Positions 25,939 through 35,386 of a stretch of DNA of 64,000 nt are shown in pieces (the stretch's first letter is position 1; each line of letters begins with the position of its first letter). A program made the position numbers and the translations under genes. The notes under the pieces are model-generated. The model saw nothing but the letters and a program-made list of their open reading frames with translations. It searched no databases and was not told where the DNA came from. Source of the DNA: Undibacterium sp. YM2 (GTDB lineage: Bacteria; Pseudomonadota; Gammaproteobacteria; Burkholderiales; Burkholderiaceae_D); assembly GCF_009937975.1 (NCBI RefSeq), contig NZ_AP018441.1:4712001-4776000 (forward strand), in the 5' to 3' direction.

Positions 25939-26634
25939 ATGATCATGAAAGAATACGCAGTCGTCGGTGCCAGCAGCGGCACAGGTTTGGCCATCACCCG
26001 TTTGCTGGCCAGCCAGGGTCACACAGTACGTGCCATAGCACGCAAGCCACCCGCAGCAACAGAATTTATCAAGCCTGTTGTTGCCGATGTGGGCAAGCCG
26101 GACGCCATAGCCGCAGCACTGGCAGGTGAGCTGGAGGCAGTGTTTTTTACGGTGGATATTCACAAGGCATTTGCATCAAAACAGCTGATACGCTCGGTGA
26201 TGTTTGATGGTTTCGTGAATGTACTGAATGGTATACAGCGTCACGCAAAACCACCACGCATTATCCTGCTCTCGGTCATGGGGCCGGGCAAATCATCACT
26301 GACCTGGCATTTGCTGAACCTGGCCAAGCGCGGCATGCAAAAAAATATCGTGGACAGGGAACAGGCACTTTTGGATAGCGGCCTGCCGTATGTGATACTG
26401 CGTGCGCCGCGCCTGGTTGATGTACTGGAAAATGGCATTGAAACGACCAGGCCAGCAACAGCCGCCATGCTGTCTGCCCAGGCGAATCATCGTCTCGACA
26501 TGAAGCGCACGATAGCAAGACCTGACCTGGCCGCTGCCATGGTTGCGGCGGCAAGCTCAGCACCTGAGGATAGTGTATGGGATGTATATGGTAATGATGC
26601 CGGGCCGGTGCCTGTATGGCTGGAATGGCGTTAA
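25939..26634 (+). CDS. NAD(P)-binding, atypical SDR / NmrA-like protein
   Basis: A 231-residue Rossmann protein with the N-terminal dinucleotide motif G-A-S-S-G-T-G (10-16). The spacing and the short size fit the extended/atypical SDR group (NAD(P)H-binding, NmrA or YwnB type), which usually lacks a complete catalytic Tyr-Lys pair; none is seen here. A conserved G-L-P-Y-V-I-L-R-A-P-R segment (about 148-158) is the hallmark of that group. The start may be at 25939 or six bases later. It is on the same strand as the phosphatase-like gene, separated by a repeat, and may be under the same TetR control. Confidence 0.83.
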   Translation: MIMKEYAVVGASSGTGLAITRLLASQGHTVRAIARKPPAATEFIKPVVADVGKPDAIAAALAGELEAVFFTVDIHKAFASKQLIRSVMFDGFVNVLNGIQRHAKPPRIILLSVMGPGKSSLTWHLLNLAKRGMQKNIVDREQALLDSGLPYVILRAPRLVDVLENGIETTRPATAAMLSAQANHRLDMKRTIARPDLAAAMVAAASSAPEDSVWDVYGNDAGPVPVWLEWR

Positions 26635-26886
26635 ATAAAGGACTACTTATTATTTTTCCCGGTGCAACCTACAATGCGAATCTGACAGCCGCCATGATTG
26701 CGGCAGCTACAGGCATATCAAATTCAGGCAATGGCCCTGCGCGTGAGATTATCAATGGTAAGCAGACAGATCATGCATATATCCTTTGTTCTGTGGAACT
26801 TTCTCGGCTAAAAATGGCCTGAAGCAGACCGTCCGTAAAGTAGTCACTACGGGCATCACTTGAGAATTTCCATTAACAGATTGCCT

Positions 26887-28833
26887 ATGAATAAGCTACT
26901 GCCAGCCCTTGTTCTGTCTTTTTCGCAAATTGCTCTTATAGAAGCAGCGCAAGCAGTGCATTCTGACCCTGGCCCCAGGGCCGCAACACCGGCACCGTCA
27001 ATCGAAACACCGCGTGACCGGGTGTTTCATGGTGCCATGGCACTGGATGTCGATGCCTCTGATACGGTGCACAAGATCATTCGTGTGCGGCAGAGTATAC
27101 CCGTGCAAAAAAGCGGCCACATGGTCTTGCTGTATCCCGAATGGGAAACCACCAGCCATGCGGCCACGCAAACCGTCGCTGACCTGGCAGGCCTGAACAT
27201 CATGGCAGGTGAGACAAAGCTGGAATGGCAACGCGATGCGGTGAACCCGTATGCCTTTCACATCAATGTGCCAAAAACTACGCGTGAACTGAAGCTGGAT
27301 TTCCAGATACTGCCAGCCAGCCGTGGTTTGTCGCCGGACATTTTGAAATTGCAATGGTCTAAGCTGGCGCTGTATCCGGCGGGCTGGTATCTGCGCAATA
27401 TTGCCAGCACCGCCTCCCTCACCCTTCCTGAGAATTTTCAATTCGCTACTTCGCTGGATAGCAATACAGTCAATGGCAATCAGATCAGCTTCAAACAAAC
27501 CAGTGTTGAAAAACTCATGGATGCGCCTGTGTATGCAGGGCGGTATTTCAAACGGGTAGAACTCACACCTGCGGGCGCGGCTGTGCCGGTACGTTTGAAT
27601 ATGCTGGGCGACTCTGAGGCTGCGATTGCCATCACGCCAGAATTTCTGGCGAGGTATCAGTCTATGGTGGCGGCAGTTCCTAAACTGTTCAAGGGTCAGC
27701 CTTATCCGCATTTTGATTTTCTGGTGACGCTCTCGGATACGATATTTTCTGGCGGTGGTGCCGAGCATTCAGAATCGACAGAGATCAATCTGCCTGCTGA
27801 TTTTTTCACGAATGCCGATGCACAATTACGCATTGCCAGCCTGCATCCTCATGAATATGCGCATGCCTGGAATGGCCGCTACCGCCAGCCTGCTGATTTA
27901 TGGACGCCCAACCTGAACATGCCCATGCGCGGCAGTCTGCTGTGGATGTATGAGGGGCAGACAGAATTCTGGGGCCGTATACTGACATCGCACCTGGGCT
28001 TCATGACACGCCAGCAAAGCCTGGATGCACTGGCGATGGATGCCGCCTTTGTCAGCGCCCGCGTGGGCAGGCAATGGAAATCACTGCAAGACAGCACGAT
28101 AGACCCCATCTACATGGCGGGCGGCAAGGCCGCAGTGCGCTGGCGCGACTGGCAACGCCGTGAAGATTATTATGTCGAAGGCGTGATGCTGTGGCTGGAT
28201 GTAGAGATGCTGATGCGCGAACGTTCCTCCGGCAAATTCGGCCTGGCAGATTTCGCCGGCAAGTTCTTTGGTGGCGGCAAAGCGAACAGTGCTATCAGCA
28301 CCTATACCTTTGTGGATATCTGCAAGGGTCTGAACCAGTTCGTGCCTTATGACTGGGCTAGTTACTTCACCAACCGCCTGCAAACCCACGATGCCAGCCA
28401 CGCGCTGGATGGCCTGACACGCAGCGGCTATCGCCTGATTTACACCGATGAACCCACAGACTATTTCACGAAGATGGAAGTGGATGCAGGTGCGACAGAT
28501 TTTTCTCATTCGCTGGGCCTGACAGTCAATGGCAATGGCGTGGTCAACAGCGTAACATGGGAAGGCCCGGCCTTTCGCGCTGGCATCAGCCTGGGTGCGC
28601 GCTTGCTGAACGTGGGGAAGGAAGCGTATTCGGATACGGTATTGAAACAGGCGATCAAGGCGGCAGCGATATCAAAAGAAGCGATAGAACTGACTTTCAT
28701 GGCTGATGGTAAAACGCGTACTGTTGCCATCAACTATACCGGCTCGCTGCGCTACCCGCGTCTGGAGCGTATTCCTGGTACGGTAGATAAGCTCGAAGGC
28801 TTGTTGAGTTTGCCTGTTTATGTGGGCGGGTGA
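26887..28833 (+). CDS. M61-family aminopeptidase with PDZ domain
   Basis: A 648-residue exported metallopeptidase. A signal peptide spans about 1-22. An N-terminal beta domain is followed by the thermolysin-like core with zinc motif H-E-Y-A-H (322-326) and the downstream ligand Glu356 in M-Y-E-G-Q-T-E-F-W-G, as in M61 glycyl aminopeptidases. A PDZ-like domain lies near 545-620. All zinc ligands are present. I chose the ATG at 26887 because it begins the signal peptide; an upstream TTG would add nine residues. It stands alone and probably trims peptides in the periplasm. The 26635-26886 gap shows no gene. Confidence 0.9.
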   Translation: MNKLLPALVLSFSQIALIEAAQAVHSDPGPRAATPAPSIETPRDRVFHGAMALDVDASDTVHKIIRVRQSIPVQKSGHMVLLYPEWETTSHAATQTVADLAGLNIMAGETKLEWQRDAVNPYAFHINVPKTTRELKLDFQILPASRGLSPDILKLQWSKLALYPAGWYLRNIASTASLTLPENFQFATSLDSNTVNGNQISFKQTSVEKLMDAPVYAGRYFKRVELTPAGAAVPVRLNMLGDSEAAIAITPEFLARYQSMVAAVPKLFKGQPYPHFDFLVTLSDTIFSGGGAEHSESTEINLPADFFTNADAQLRIASLHPHEYAHAWNGRYRQPADLWTPNLNMPMRGSLLWMYEGQTEFWGRILTSHLGFMTRQQSLDALAMDAAFVSARVGRQWKSLQDSTIDPIYMAGGKAAVRWRDWQRREDYYVEGVMLWLDVEMLMRERSSGKFGLADFAGKFFGGGKANSAISTYTFVDICKGLNQFVPYDWASYFTNRLQTHDASHALDGLTRSGYRLIYTDEPTDYFTKMEVDAGATDFSHSLGLTVNGNGVVNSVTWEGPAFRAGISLGARLLNVGKEAYSDTVLKQAIKAAAISKEAIELTFMADGKTRTVAINYTGSLRYPRLERIPGTVDKLEGLLSLPVYVGG

Positions 28834-28870
28834 TTGCGGATGGGCCGGGCCTGTAGGTTGGCCCCGGCCT

Positions 28871-28972
28871 GTAGGTTGGGCTACGGGGTATCAGCCCAAC
28901 ACTGGGCTTCGAAATAACGCATACGTTTATTAAACGCTGAGTGTTGGGCTGATGAGACGTAGCCCAACCTAC
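28871..28972. repeat. Family B long hairpin repeat, copy 3
   Basis: GTAGGTTGGGC / GCCCAACCTAC outer arms with inner GCCCAACACT / AGTGTTGGGC and CATACGTTTAT centre. Shorter than the other copies, and preceded by a decayed extra left arm at 28844-28870. It separates the convergent M61 and LysR genes. Confidence 0.85.
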
Positions 28973-28980
28973 AATATTGC

Positions 28981-29832
28981 TTATACCTTATACGCCCCCC
29001 GTATCGCTTCCGCCAGCGCCATGCTCGCTGCACTGGCCCCATGCGCGGGCATGCGCAGGCTGATGGCAAATTCATCGAGCACTGGCAAGCCAGCCTCTTC
29101 GCCGAATATATCCAACCCGGGCGGTACCGTAGATGGCAGCAAGGCCGTCACTGCCAGGTCTGCCTGGACGGTGGCGCTGATGGCTTCCATGCTGGGGTAA
29201 TCGACGACATTGCGCCAGTCTATGCTGGCCCTGGCGAGTTCACGCACTACCGTGGGTTTGAAGACGCAGGTTTCTGACACCAGGCAGATCGGCAATGGCC
29301 GTTTTTGCCAGGCACTGCCATCGCGCCTGCCTGCCCAGACTGGTCTTTCCAGTGACAGCAATTCTCCTTGAGCAGAGCCAGCAGGCGCTTCAATGATGGC
29401 AATATCCAGCAGGCCGCTGTCAAAGTTTTTCATCAACTCAGTGGATGAACCTGCGAGCAGGGATATTTCTACCTGCGGATAGGCTTTGACAAAGGCAGGC
29501 AGGATATTCGGCAGGTGCATGACCATCAGGTCATGTGGTACACCGAGGTGCACTGTACCTGCTACTTCGGCCAGCGTCATGGAGGCGAGGATGGCGTCAT
29601 TCATTTCTACCAGGCTGCGCGCCTTTTGCAACAATACCTGCCCTTCCACTGTCAGGCTGACACCAGACCTGGCCCTGTCCAGCAAGCGCTTGCCGACCAT
29701 GTCTTCCAGCCGCTTGATTTGCTGGCTGACTGCGCCCTGCGTCATGTGCAGCCTTTGCGCGGCAAAACTCATGCTGCGCGTTTCTGCGACATGCAGGAAG
29801 GTTCTGAGCAAGCCTATGTCGAGGTTTTTCAT
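28981..29832 (-). CDS. LysR-family regulator
   Basis: A 283-residue LysR-type regulator: winged helix-turn-helix at about 5-65 (S-F-A-A-Q-R-L-H-M-T-Q-G-A-V-S-Q-Q) and an effector-binding domain from about 92 (G-T-V-H-L-G-V-P). It is divergent from the small NTF2-like secreted protein, so that gene is a natural target. The 114-bp intergenic stretch has a loose inverted repeat CATTA / TAATG around 29870-29895 but no clean T-N11-A box was identified. Confidence 0.9.
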   Translation of the reverse strand: MKNLDIGLLRTFLHVAETRSMSFAAQRLHMTQGAVSQQIKRLEDMVGKRLLDRARSGVSLTVEGQVLLQKARSLVEMNDAILASMTLAEVAGTVHLGVPHDLMVMHLPNILPAFVKAYPQVEISLLAGSSTELMKNFDSGLLDIAIIEAPAGSAQGELLSLERPVWAGRRDGSAWQKRPLPICLVSETCVFKPTVVRELARASIDWRNVVDYPSMEAISATVQADLAVTALLPSTVPPGLDIFGEEAGLPVLDEFAISLRMPAHGASAASMALAEAIRGAYKV

Positions 29833-29946
29833 GGGAGGCGATCAATCATTAGGCTTTGTAATACCTTGCATTATGAATATTCGATTTATTAATGGGTCTC
29901 AGCTCACTATAGTAGCCGAATGCACTCTTTTGAAGGAAAACCCGCC

Positions 29947-30480
29947 ATGAAATTGATACCCCGCGTTGCCTTTACTTTCATCCTGACCCTCACTATAGCA
30001 AGCACCATGACCAATCCTGCCGCCGCAGCTGTCCCCTCCTCTGTCGATTTTCAATCCCATTACTTCAACAGCGCTGAGGACAAGCAGGCCATAGCGCGCC
30101 TGCTGAACAGCTACACGACATCCGTCAGCACGGGTGACGGCAAGACCTTTGCCACGCTCTTGCTTGATGCGCAAGTGCCTTTCATGGCGGTGCGAGGCGT
30201 CGCAGATATCGCCAATACTGGCGCTAGCATCGATACCCGCCGTTATGCGGATTTTCACCAGGGTGTATTTGGCAGCGGTCGCAAGCTGGAACAGGATTTT
30301 TATAATGTCGATATCAAGCAGGATGGCGCACTGGCGCAAGTGTCATTGGATTTTGTGACCAAAGAAGCAGGCACGCAAAAAGGTGGCTTTGGCTGGAAGC
30401 TGCTGCATCTGCTGAAGATCAACGGCCACAGGAGAATCGCCAGCGAGTTTTATACCGTGCGGGCATTGCCGTCTGAATAA
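29947..30480 (+). CDS. Secreted SnoaL/NTF2-like protein
   Basis: A 177-residue exported protein with a Sec signal peptide (1 to about 28, ending A-A-A-A). The mature part has the pattern of the nuclear-transport-factor-2 / SnoaL fold: an N-terminal helix (D-K-Q-A-I-A-R-L-L-N-S-Y-T-T-S-V-S-T-G-D) then curved beta strands. Such folds bind small ligands or catalyse simple isomerisations. I chose the ATG at 29947 (GAAGGA upstream). It is divergent from a LysR gene and ends at a strong terminator. Confidence 0.8.
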   Translation: MKLIPRVAFTFILTLTIASTMTNPAAAAVPSSVDFQSHYFNSAEDKQAIARLLNSYTTSVSTGDGKTFATLLLDAQVPFMAVRGVADIANTGASIDTRRYADFHQGVFGSGRKLEQDFYNVDIKQDGALAQVSLDFVTKEAGTQKGGFGWKLLHLLKINGHRRIASEFYTVRALPSE

Positions 30481-30490
30481 ACCCGAAAAA

Positions 30491-30526
30491 AATGATGGAT
30501 GGCCATGCGGCCATCCACCATTTTTT
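30491..30526 (+). terminator. Rho-independent terminator
   Basis: GGATGGCC pairs with GGCCATCC around ATGC, extended by ATG/CAT pairs and followed by six T; 11 bp after the NTF2-like stop and facing the convergent gene ending at 30563. Confidence 0.9.
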
Positions 30527-30562
30527 AGTAACTACACGCGTAATAATCTTAGCGTAACAATC

Positions 30563-32662
30563 TTAGCGCTGCGGTGTCACCACCGTACGCGGTACGATCG
30601 CAAATTCTGGCCATGCAGTGTAATCAGGCAAGACACTGCGTTGCATGAATTTTTGCCAGGCTGCGGCACCGCCAGTAAAGCCAGAATCTGCTGCATAGGC
30701 CAGAGCGGGCTGCATGTTCGATGGATAGCCGGTAGCTATGCTTGAATAGCCTGTCATCTCACCCACCTTCAATCCCAGCGCTTTTGCCATTTCCGGGCTA
30801 TTGCAGGCCATGCCAGCCACGACAGGATTGCGGCTGGCTTCATACGCCTGCCCAAATGTGGTGTACAAGGGTGCCGTTGCGTTTGCCCTGAGGTTGAGGC
30901 TATAGATGCCACCAAAAATCCAGCAGTAATCAGGTGCCAGCATGCGGTTCACCGGGAACCTGGCTTTCCAGCTCAATAGCGGCTGGGCCTTGCTGAAGCC
31001 CAGTTCAGCAGCACGCCCAGCCGCCGAGGTGAAGAAGTCATCCATCCACGGTGCTATACCGATATTGCTGTTATAAACAATCGCCCCCGGGCCGGTGATG
31101 GCACCAAAGATATTGGCTGCCGCATTATTGCTGTAGGTGGTGTTGTAGTAATCCAGATTGTTCGACAATATCCTGGTGAACTCGGCCTTGAGTACATCAT
31201 TGTCAGGCGTGATATAGGCGGTCTCGGCCAGGTTGCGTATATCCCAGGCCTGCACACGCACGTTCGACTGATACACCAGTCCCTGGATATTGGCGCGATA
31301 ACCGGGGTTGGTCTGGAACACATCCCACATCGCCCAGAACTGCATCTCCTCAAGGTGATAATAATCACCCGTGACCAGGTAAGGCAGGTAGCTGAAGGCT
31401 GGTGTATGCGCAGCGTCTGCAATATTAGGGTTGGTGCAAGTACCGCCACAAACTGGGAAAGCCTCGCGCTGCCTGGTGGCCGGGTTGTAGGTGTCGCCTG
31501 GTGTGCCCAGTATGGTCATGTAGGGATAATCATGCAGGCTGATGGGCTTGTCAGTCTTTTGATCGCGGTAATGGGCAGACCAGCTGCCAGCCAGGTCTGC
31601 CGTCGCCAGTGTGGCGTCTTTGGCGCGCTTGTCCATGCTTAGCAGGTACGCGGCAGACCATCCAGGCATGAGGCCAATATCCGGCCTGCCACCAGTAGTG
31701 GGCATGCCAGGTTCCGCCAGGCCCGGCCCCATGGGCTGGAACTTGACGCCGCTCATGAGGTTTTTCATATTGTTCAACGCTGTCTCGGAAATGGCTATGC
31801 GCTGATCATAATTGGGCACAGCCTTGCTGGCGATGAGATAAGCCTTGTTATGGGCAATATGGGTTTGCGGTGCTCCTCCCCACCAGAAAGTCTTGCGCCA
31901 GCGGGTGTGATGAAAATGCGTCAGGTTGGCTTGCGAAAACACGCTCTGGCCACCGATGACGACCTCGGCATCATAAGTAAAATTTTGCGGTGCCGGTTGA
32001 TAGGCCCAGTCATTTTCTATCGTCACATCAACCCTGGCCTTGCCATAGCCGGTATAAGAGCGTATTGCAAAGCGCGCATGCAGATGCGGATGAGTCAGGC
32101 CGGTGGAATCATACAATGGCGCAGACACCAGCCATTCACCCGTTTGCGAACCACTGAGCCAGTCTTGCACCTTGCCACTCCTGAGCGCCTGTTCAATTGA
32201 CGCGGTATACAACTTGCCAGCAATCGTAATATTTACGCTGCCATTAAAACCGGCATTGAGCAAATCGGCAGGCTTGGCGACCTGGCTTGCAGGTGGTGCC
32301 AGAGGAGCCAGTTTCAATTGCAGGCTTTGCGGCGCACTCTTGCTCAGTTGCGGCAAGACCGTGCTGATGATGGCATGGCGCACCGAGCCATCGGCATGCC
32401 TGGCCTTGACATCGACCTGCAATGAAATGCCTGCTCCGCTACTGAGCTGGCCCGCCAGACTGGCACCGGCTGGCACATCACCAACGGCAAAAGCCTGGCC
32501 GAAAGTGACGGGAACATTGCTCTGCACAGTATCAACCGTGCTGCTGATACTGACATCAGGAAGTGAGGCGCCTGTAACGCTGCCTGCCTGGGCAAACGCA
32601 GAGGATAGCGCAAGGGTGAGCAAGCCCAGGGCTGCGCATGCAACCGGAATTTTCTTTGACAT
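30563..32662 (-). CDS. Large secreted protein, PcRGLX/YetA-like (possible polysaccharide lyase fold)
   Basis: A 699-residue exported protein with a signal peptide (1-26, ending A-Q-A). The N-terminal domain sequence F-G-Q-A-F-A-V-G-D-V-P followed by L-Q-V-D-V-K-A-R-H-A-D-G-S-V-R-H-A matches what I recall of the RIFT-barrel domain of PcRGLX/YetA-like proteins; a beta sandwich and an alpha/alpha toroid rich in Trp and Tyr (S-Y-L-P-Y-L-V-T-G-D-Y-Y-H-L-E) follow. The relative PcRGLX acts on rhamnogalacturonan, but the substrate here cannot be inferred. I chose the ATG at 32662 because of GAAGG upstream. No other carbohydrate genes adjoin it. It is divergent from the lipoprotein gene across a 310-bp gap with no gene. 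Confidence 0.68.
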   Translation of the reverse strand: MSKKIPVACAALGLLTLALSSAFAQAGSVTGASLPDVSISSTVDTVQSNVPVTFGQAFAVGDVPAGASLAGQLSSGAGISLQVDVKARHADGSVRHAIISTVLPQLSKSAPQSLQLKLAPLAPPASQVAKPADLLNAGFNGSVNITIAGKLYTASIEQALRSGKVQDWLSGSQTGEWLVSAPLYDSTGLTHPHLHARFAIRSYTGYGKARVDVTIENDWAYQPAPQNFTYDAEVVIGGQSVFSQANLTHFHHTRWRKTFWWGGAPQTHIAHNKAYLIASKAVPNYDQRIAISETALNNMKNLMSGVKFQPMGPGLAEPGMPTTGGRPDIGLMPGWSAAYLLSMDKRAKDATLATADLAGSWSAHYRDQKTDKPISLHDYPYMTILGTPGDTYNPATRQREAFPVCGGTCTNPNIADAAHTPAFSYLPYLVTGDYYHLEEMQFWAMWDVFQTNPGYRANIQGLVYQSNVRVQAWDIRNLAETAYITPDNDVLKAEFTRILSNNLDYYNTTYSNNAAANIFGAITGPGAIVYNSNIGIAPWMDDFFTSAAGRAAELGFSKAQPLLSWKARFPVNRMLAPDYCWIFGGIYSLNLRANATAPLYTTFGQAYEASRNPVVAGMACNSPEMAKALGLKVGEMTGYSSIATGYPSNMQPALAYAADSGFTGGAAAWQKFMQRSVLPDYTAWPEFAIVPRTVVTPQR

Positions 32663-32972
32663 GGTGAATTCACCTTCGCTTGTGAAAGGGTAAGAAGAGC
32701 ACAGCAACAGTGCCGCGTTGAGCCCCTGAATAGTAGTCAAAAAATAAAGCAAGCACATGACCGTTCGTCGCCAGAAACCTACCAGTGGTGCATAAAAACG
32801 CAGAAACAAAATACAGTGCAACCAAACACACAAATGGATACAAATTGTTGCAACTTTAAAAACATCAAGCGGCTAAGATGGCCCACCCAATCTGAACTTG
32901 ACTAGCATGACTTTGCCTCACTCTGCTGTATCTGCAATCTCAATAAACACGCGTACGACAATATGTACGACA

Positions 32973-33989
32973 ATGCGAACGCGCACGCTGGCGGGCCTGG
33001 GCTTGATCTTGCTGGCTACCGCATGCAGCAAAAATACCGACAATGCACCCGCAACGACTGCAACCCAGCCCGTTGTCGCAAGTCAGGTACAAGTTGCGCC
33101 AGCGACTGCGCCGGCAGCGGTCTCTACCCCCGCAGCAAGCGGCTCAGACAAACTGCAAGATTACATCGCCTGCTATAACCAGCTCGACAGAAATGCCCAT
33201 CGCAGCATTGCGCGTTACGCGAGCTGGGTCAAGAACATGGAAACTGGCCCCAGCGGAAAAGAAAGCGTGGTGTATGGTCTGTATAAAATCGATGTCGATG
33301 AGATAGCCAAATGCCAGGCCAGCTTTGCCCAGGCAGGCAAGGCAGCACCGGGCAAACTTGATGTGGCCGCTACGGCTTACATCAACAGCCTGGCAGAGTT
33401 GGGCACACTGGTTACCGATGCCGACCAGTATTACAGCCGCGACAACTACAAGGATGATGCCTTTGCCAAGGGCAAGAAAATGCATGCGCCGCTGGCAGCA
33501 GCGATGAAGCTGTTTGAAGAAAAGAGTAATATTTTTTCTGATGAAATCGAAGCAGAGAACGACAAGGTACTCGATGCAGAAATGCAGCAACTTGAAAAAA
33601 ACGAGGGCCGCCAGCTACCCTATCTGCAAATGGCCCTGATGAGCAAGGCCAAGCACCTGATACGCCTGATAGGTGAAGAGAAATTCGACGCCGTCACTGC
33701 TGCCAAGGCACTGGCCGAGTATGAAAGCCTGACTGACGAAGCGATTGCCTATGTCAAAAAGAATAGCGAAAGCGCGGCCAGCGGCTGGTCCAGCCTGGAG
33801 AGAGCCAGCGAAGATTATCGCAAGGCCGCCAAAGAACGCGTGCGCCGCATCCGTGACAAAGTACCCTACAGTGAAGGCGACAAGATGATGCTCAAGCCAG
33901 GTTCAGCCTGGATGGTAGAAGGCAGCCAGGAGAAAGTCACCAAGGCCTACAATGAATTGATAGAAGCGAGTAACCGCATGCACCGCTGA
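32973..33989 (+). CDS. DUF3829 (YiiG-like) lipoprotein
   Basis: A 338-residue lipoprotein: M-R-T-R start, hydrophobic stretch and lipobox A-T-A-C at residue 18, which is why I prefer the ATG at 32973 over 32907 or an upstream TTG. An Ala/Pro/Thr linker (about 25-60) precedes a helical domain that begins D-Y-I-A-C-Y-N-Q-L-D and resembles the DUF3829 family. Function is unknown for the family. The helical charge pattern (E-E-K-S-N-I-F-S-D-E-I-E-A-E-N-D) suggests coiled coils. It stands alone and ends before a bidirectional terminator. Confidence 0.8.
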   Translation: MRTRTLAGLGLILLATACSKNTDNAPATTATQPVVASQVQVAPATAPAAVSTPAASGSDKLQDYIACYNQLDRNAHRSIARYASWVKNMETGPSGKESVVYGLYKIDVDEIAKCQASFAQAGKAAPGKLDVAATAYINSLAELGTLVTDADQYYSRDNYKDDAFAKGKKMHAPLAAAMKLFEEKSNIFSDEIEAENDKVLDAEMQQLEKNEGRQLPYLQMALMSKAKHLIRLIGEEKFDAVTAAKALAEYESLTDEAIAYVKKNSESAASGWSSLERASEDYRKAAKERVRRIRDKVPYSEGDKMMLKPGSAWMVEGSQEKVTKAYNELIEASNRMHR

Positions 33990-34177
33990 GGTCGATTAAT
34001 TATACAAAATTGAGCATAAAAATAAGCATACACAATTAAGCATTCACGATTTTTTTACTCATGCGGGATTTTTTCAAGCGTGCATCGGTACTCTGCAGAC
34101 TTGGAGTGCGTTTGAAGAAGCCCCACATGAACCCCACCCGGTAGTACTCCAGGTCCCCATCTGGAGTTGCTCTTTAC

Positions 34178-34207
34178 AATGCCCTTGTCGTCTGAGGGCA
34201 TTTTTTT
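34178..34207. terminator. Rho-independent terminator between convergent genes
   Basis: AATGCCCT and AGGGCATT pair around a 9-nt loop, followed by a T run that overlaps the stop codon of the minus-strand hydrolase (34206). The flanking A/T runs allow use from the left; the rest of the 33990-34205 gap shows no gene. Confidence 0.85.
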
Positions 34208-35294
34208 ATGGCTTTACAGGCTTGCATTGCGCGGCCTGTTTATCCACTGCGGCCTTGTCGCCGAACAGCAATTTCACCCCGCATTGCGAACCGAACATCC
34301 TGGTTTGGTCATGCCCTACGCCTTCCACATCGAGGTAATGATGGTTGCTGGCTGGCAGGGCTTTGGCGACCGGGGTTTGCTTACCCAGATATTGTTCATA
34401 AGCCCAGTAGGCATGGGCGCGGTCATAGCGCGTTGGCCCTTCTGCCTCGGCACCGCAGGACTTGTCGAGCACGCGGTGGTTTGGATCAGTATCCAAGCTA
34501 CCAACCAGATAAGTCACCTGTCTTTGCAGGTGACGGTTGTATAAATCCAGGCCAGCCATGCCCTTGGCATAGGACACCATATTTTGCATACCATAGCGGT
34601 AGTCATCATAGGCGGGGCATACTGATTTATCGTAGAGTGCAAAACCAGTGGATGCGGGCCGCTCAGGCGTGAAATACAGATACGATGAGGGATTCGCCAC
34701 CACATATTGCACATCCAGCCCGCGCGCCCGCAAGGCTTCATCCACATGATTGAGGACAGCATAACGGTGTATCAACTGCCCACCACCAGAATGCCCAGCG
34801 AAAGTGATTTTCTTTAGCTGAGGCAGGCGTGACTTGTCGGCCAGCAGTTGGGCGATATCATCGATGACCTGCAATGAACTCAAACCCGTCTGCGTGCCTG
34901 TGCCCGGCAAGGCAGGCTCACCCCCGGTCCAGCCCTGCACCGACCAGACCGGCATGCCATCAAAACCAGTATCCGGTTTGCCCGGAAAATTAGGCACAAT
35001 CACCAGCACTTCATCCAGCGAGCGGCCAGATGCCTGCAACAAGGCCATCGCCGCCGCATAATAATCGTCGCCATTACGCTGTATGCCATGCTGGACGATG
35101 ATCACTTCACGTATCGTATCGAGTTTTCCATCAAGCATGTGATTCGCATACACCGGAAAATCATATCCGGCCTGCTGACCAGGTACAGGAAGATGCAAAC
35201 GCTGCCAGGCAGGTGTGGCACTGGCAGGCTGCACAAGACAGCAAACAGCCAGCGTCGAGGATGCCAGCATGCCAAAGAAATTAGATGCTTTCAT
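34206..35294 (-). CDS. Secreted alpha/beta hydrolase
   Basis: A 362-residue exported hydrolase with a signal peptide (1-26, ending A-S-A). The serine nucleophile lies in G-H-S-G-G-G (Ser169), the fold opens with V-I-I-V-Q-H-G-I-Q-R (His69 in the oxyanion strand), and the catalytic His is likely in G-V-G-H-D-Q near 332. Four Cys near the C-terminal half could form disulfides. The overall plan resembles secreted feruloyl-esterase or PHB-depolymerase-like enzymes, but I cannot assign a substrate. It stands alone. Confidence 0.82.
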   Translation of the reverse strand: MKASNFFGMLASSTLAVCCLVQPASATPAWQRLHLPVPGQQAGYDFPVYANHMLDGKLDTIREVIIVQHGIQRNGDDYYAAAMALLQASGRSLDEVLVIVPNFPGKPDTGFDGMPVWSVQGWTGGEPALPGTGTQTGLSSLQVIDDIAQLLADKSRLPQLKKITFAGHSGGGQLIHRYAVLNHVDEALRARGLDVQYVVANPSSYLYFTPERPASTGFALYDKSVCPAYDDYRYGMQNMVSYAKGMAGLDLYNRHLQRQVTYLVGSLDTDPNHRVLDKSCGAEAEGPTRYDRAHAYWAYEQYLGKQTPVAKALPASNHHYLDVEGVGHDQTRMFGSQCGVKLLFGDKAAVDKQAAQCKPVKP

Positions 35295-35386
35295 GCCAGC
35301 CCCCGTGTTATTTGAATAGCGGGAATGATAGCATTGCCATGCGATTCAAATTTACCGCAGCCCGCCCATTTTGGAAATGAAATGTA

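Noticed and set aside
26616..26822. 68-codon frame after the NmrA-like gene
   Set aside because: Overlaps that gene's end and ends in the promoter region of the M61 gene; no protein-like features.
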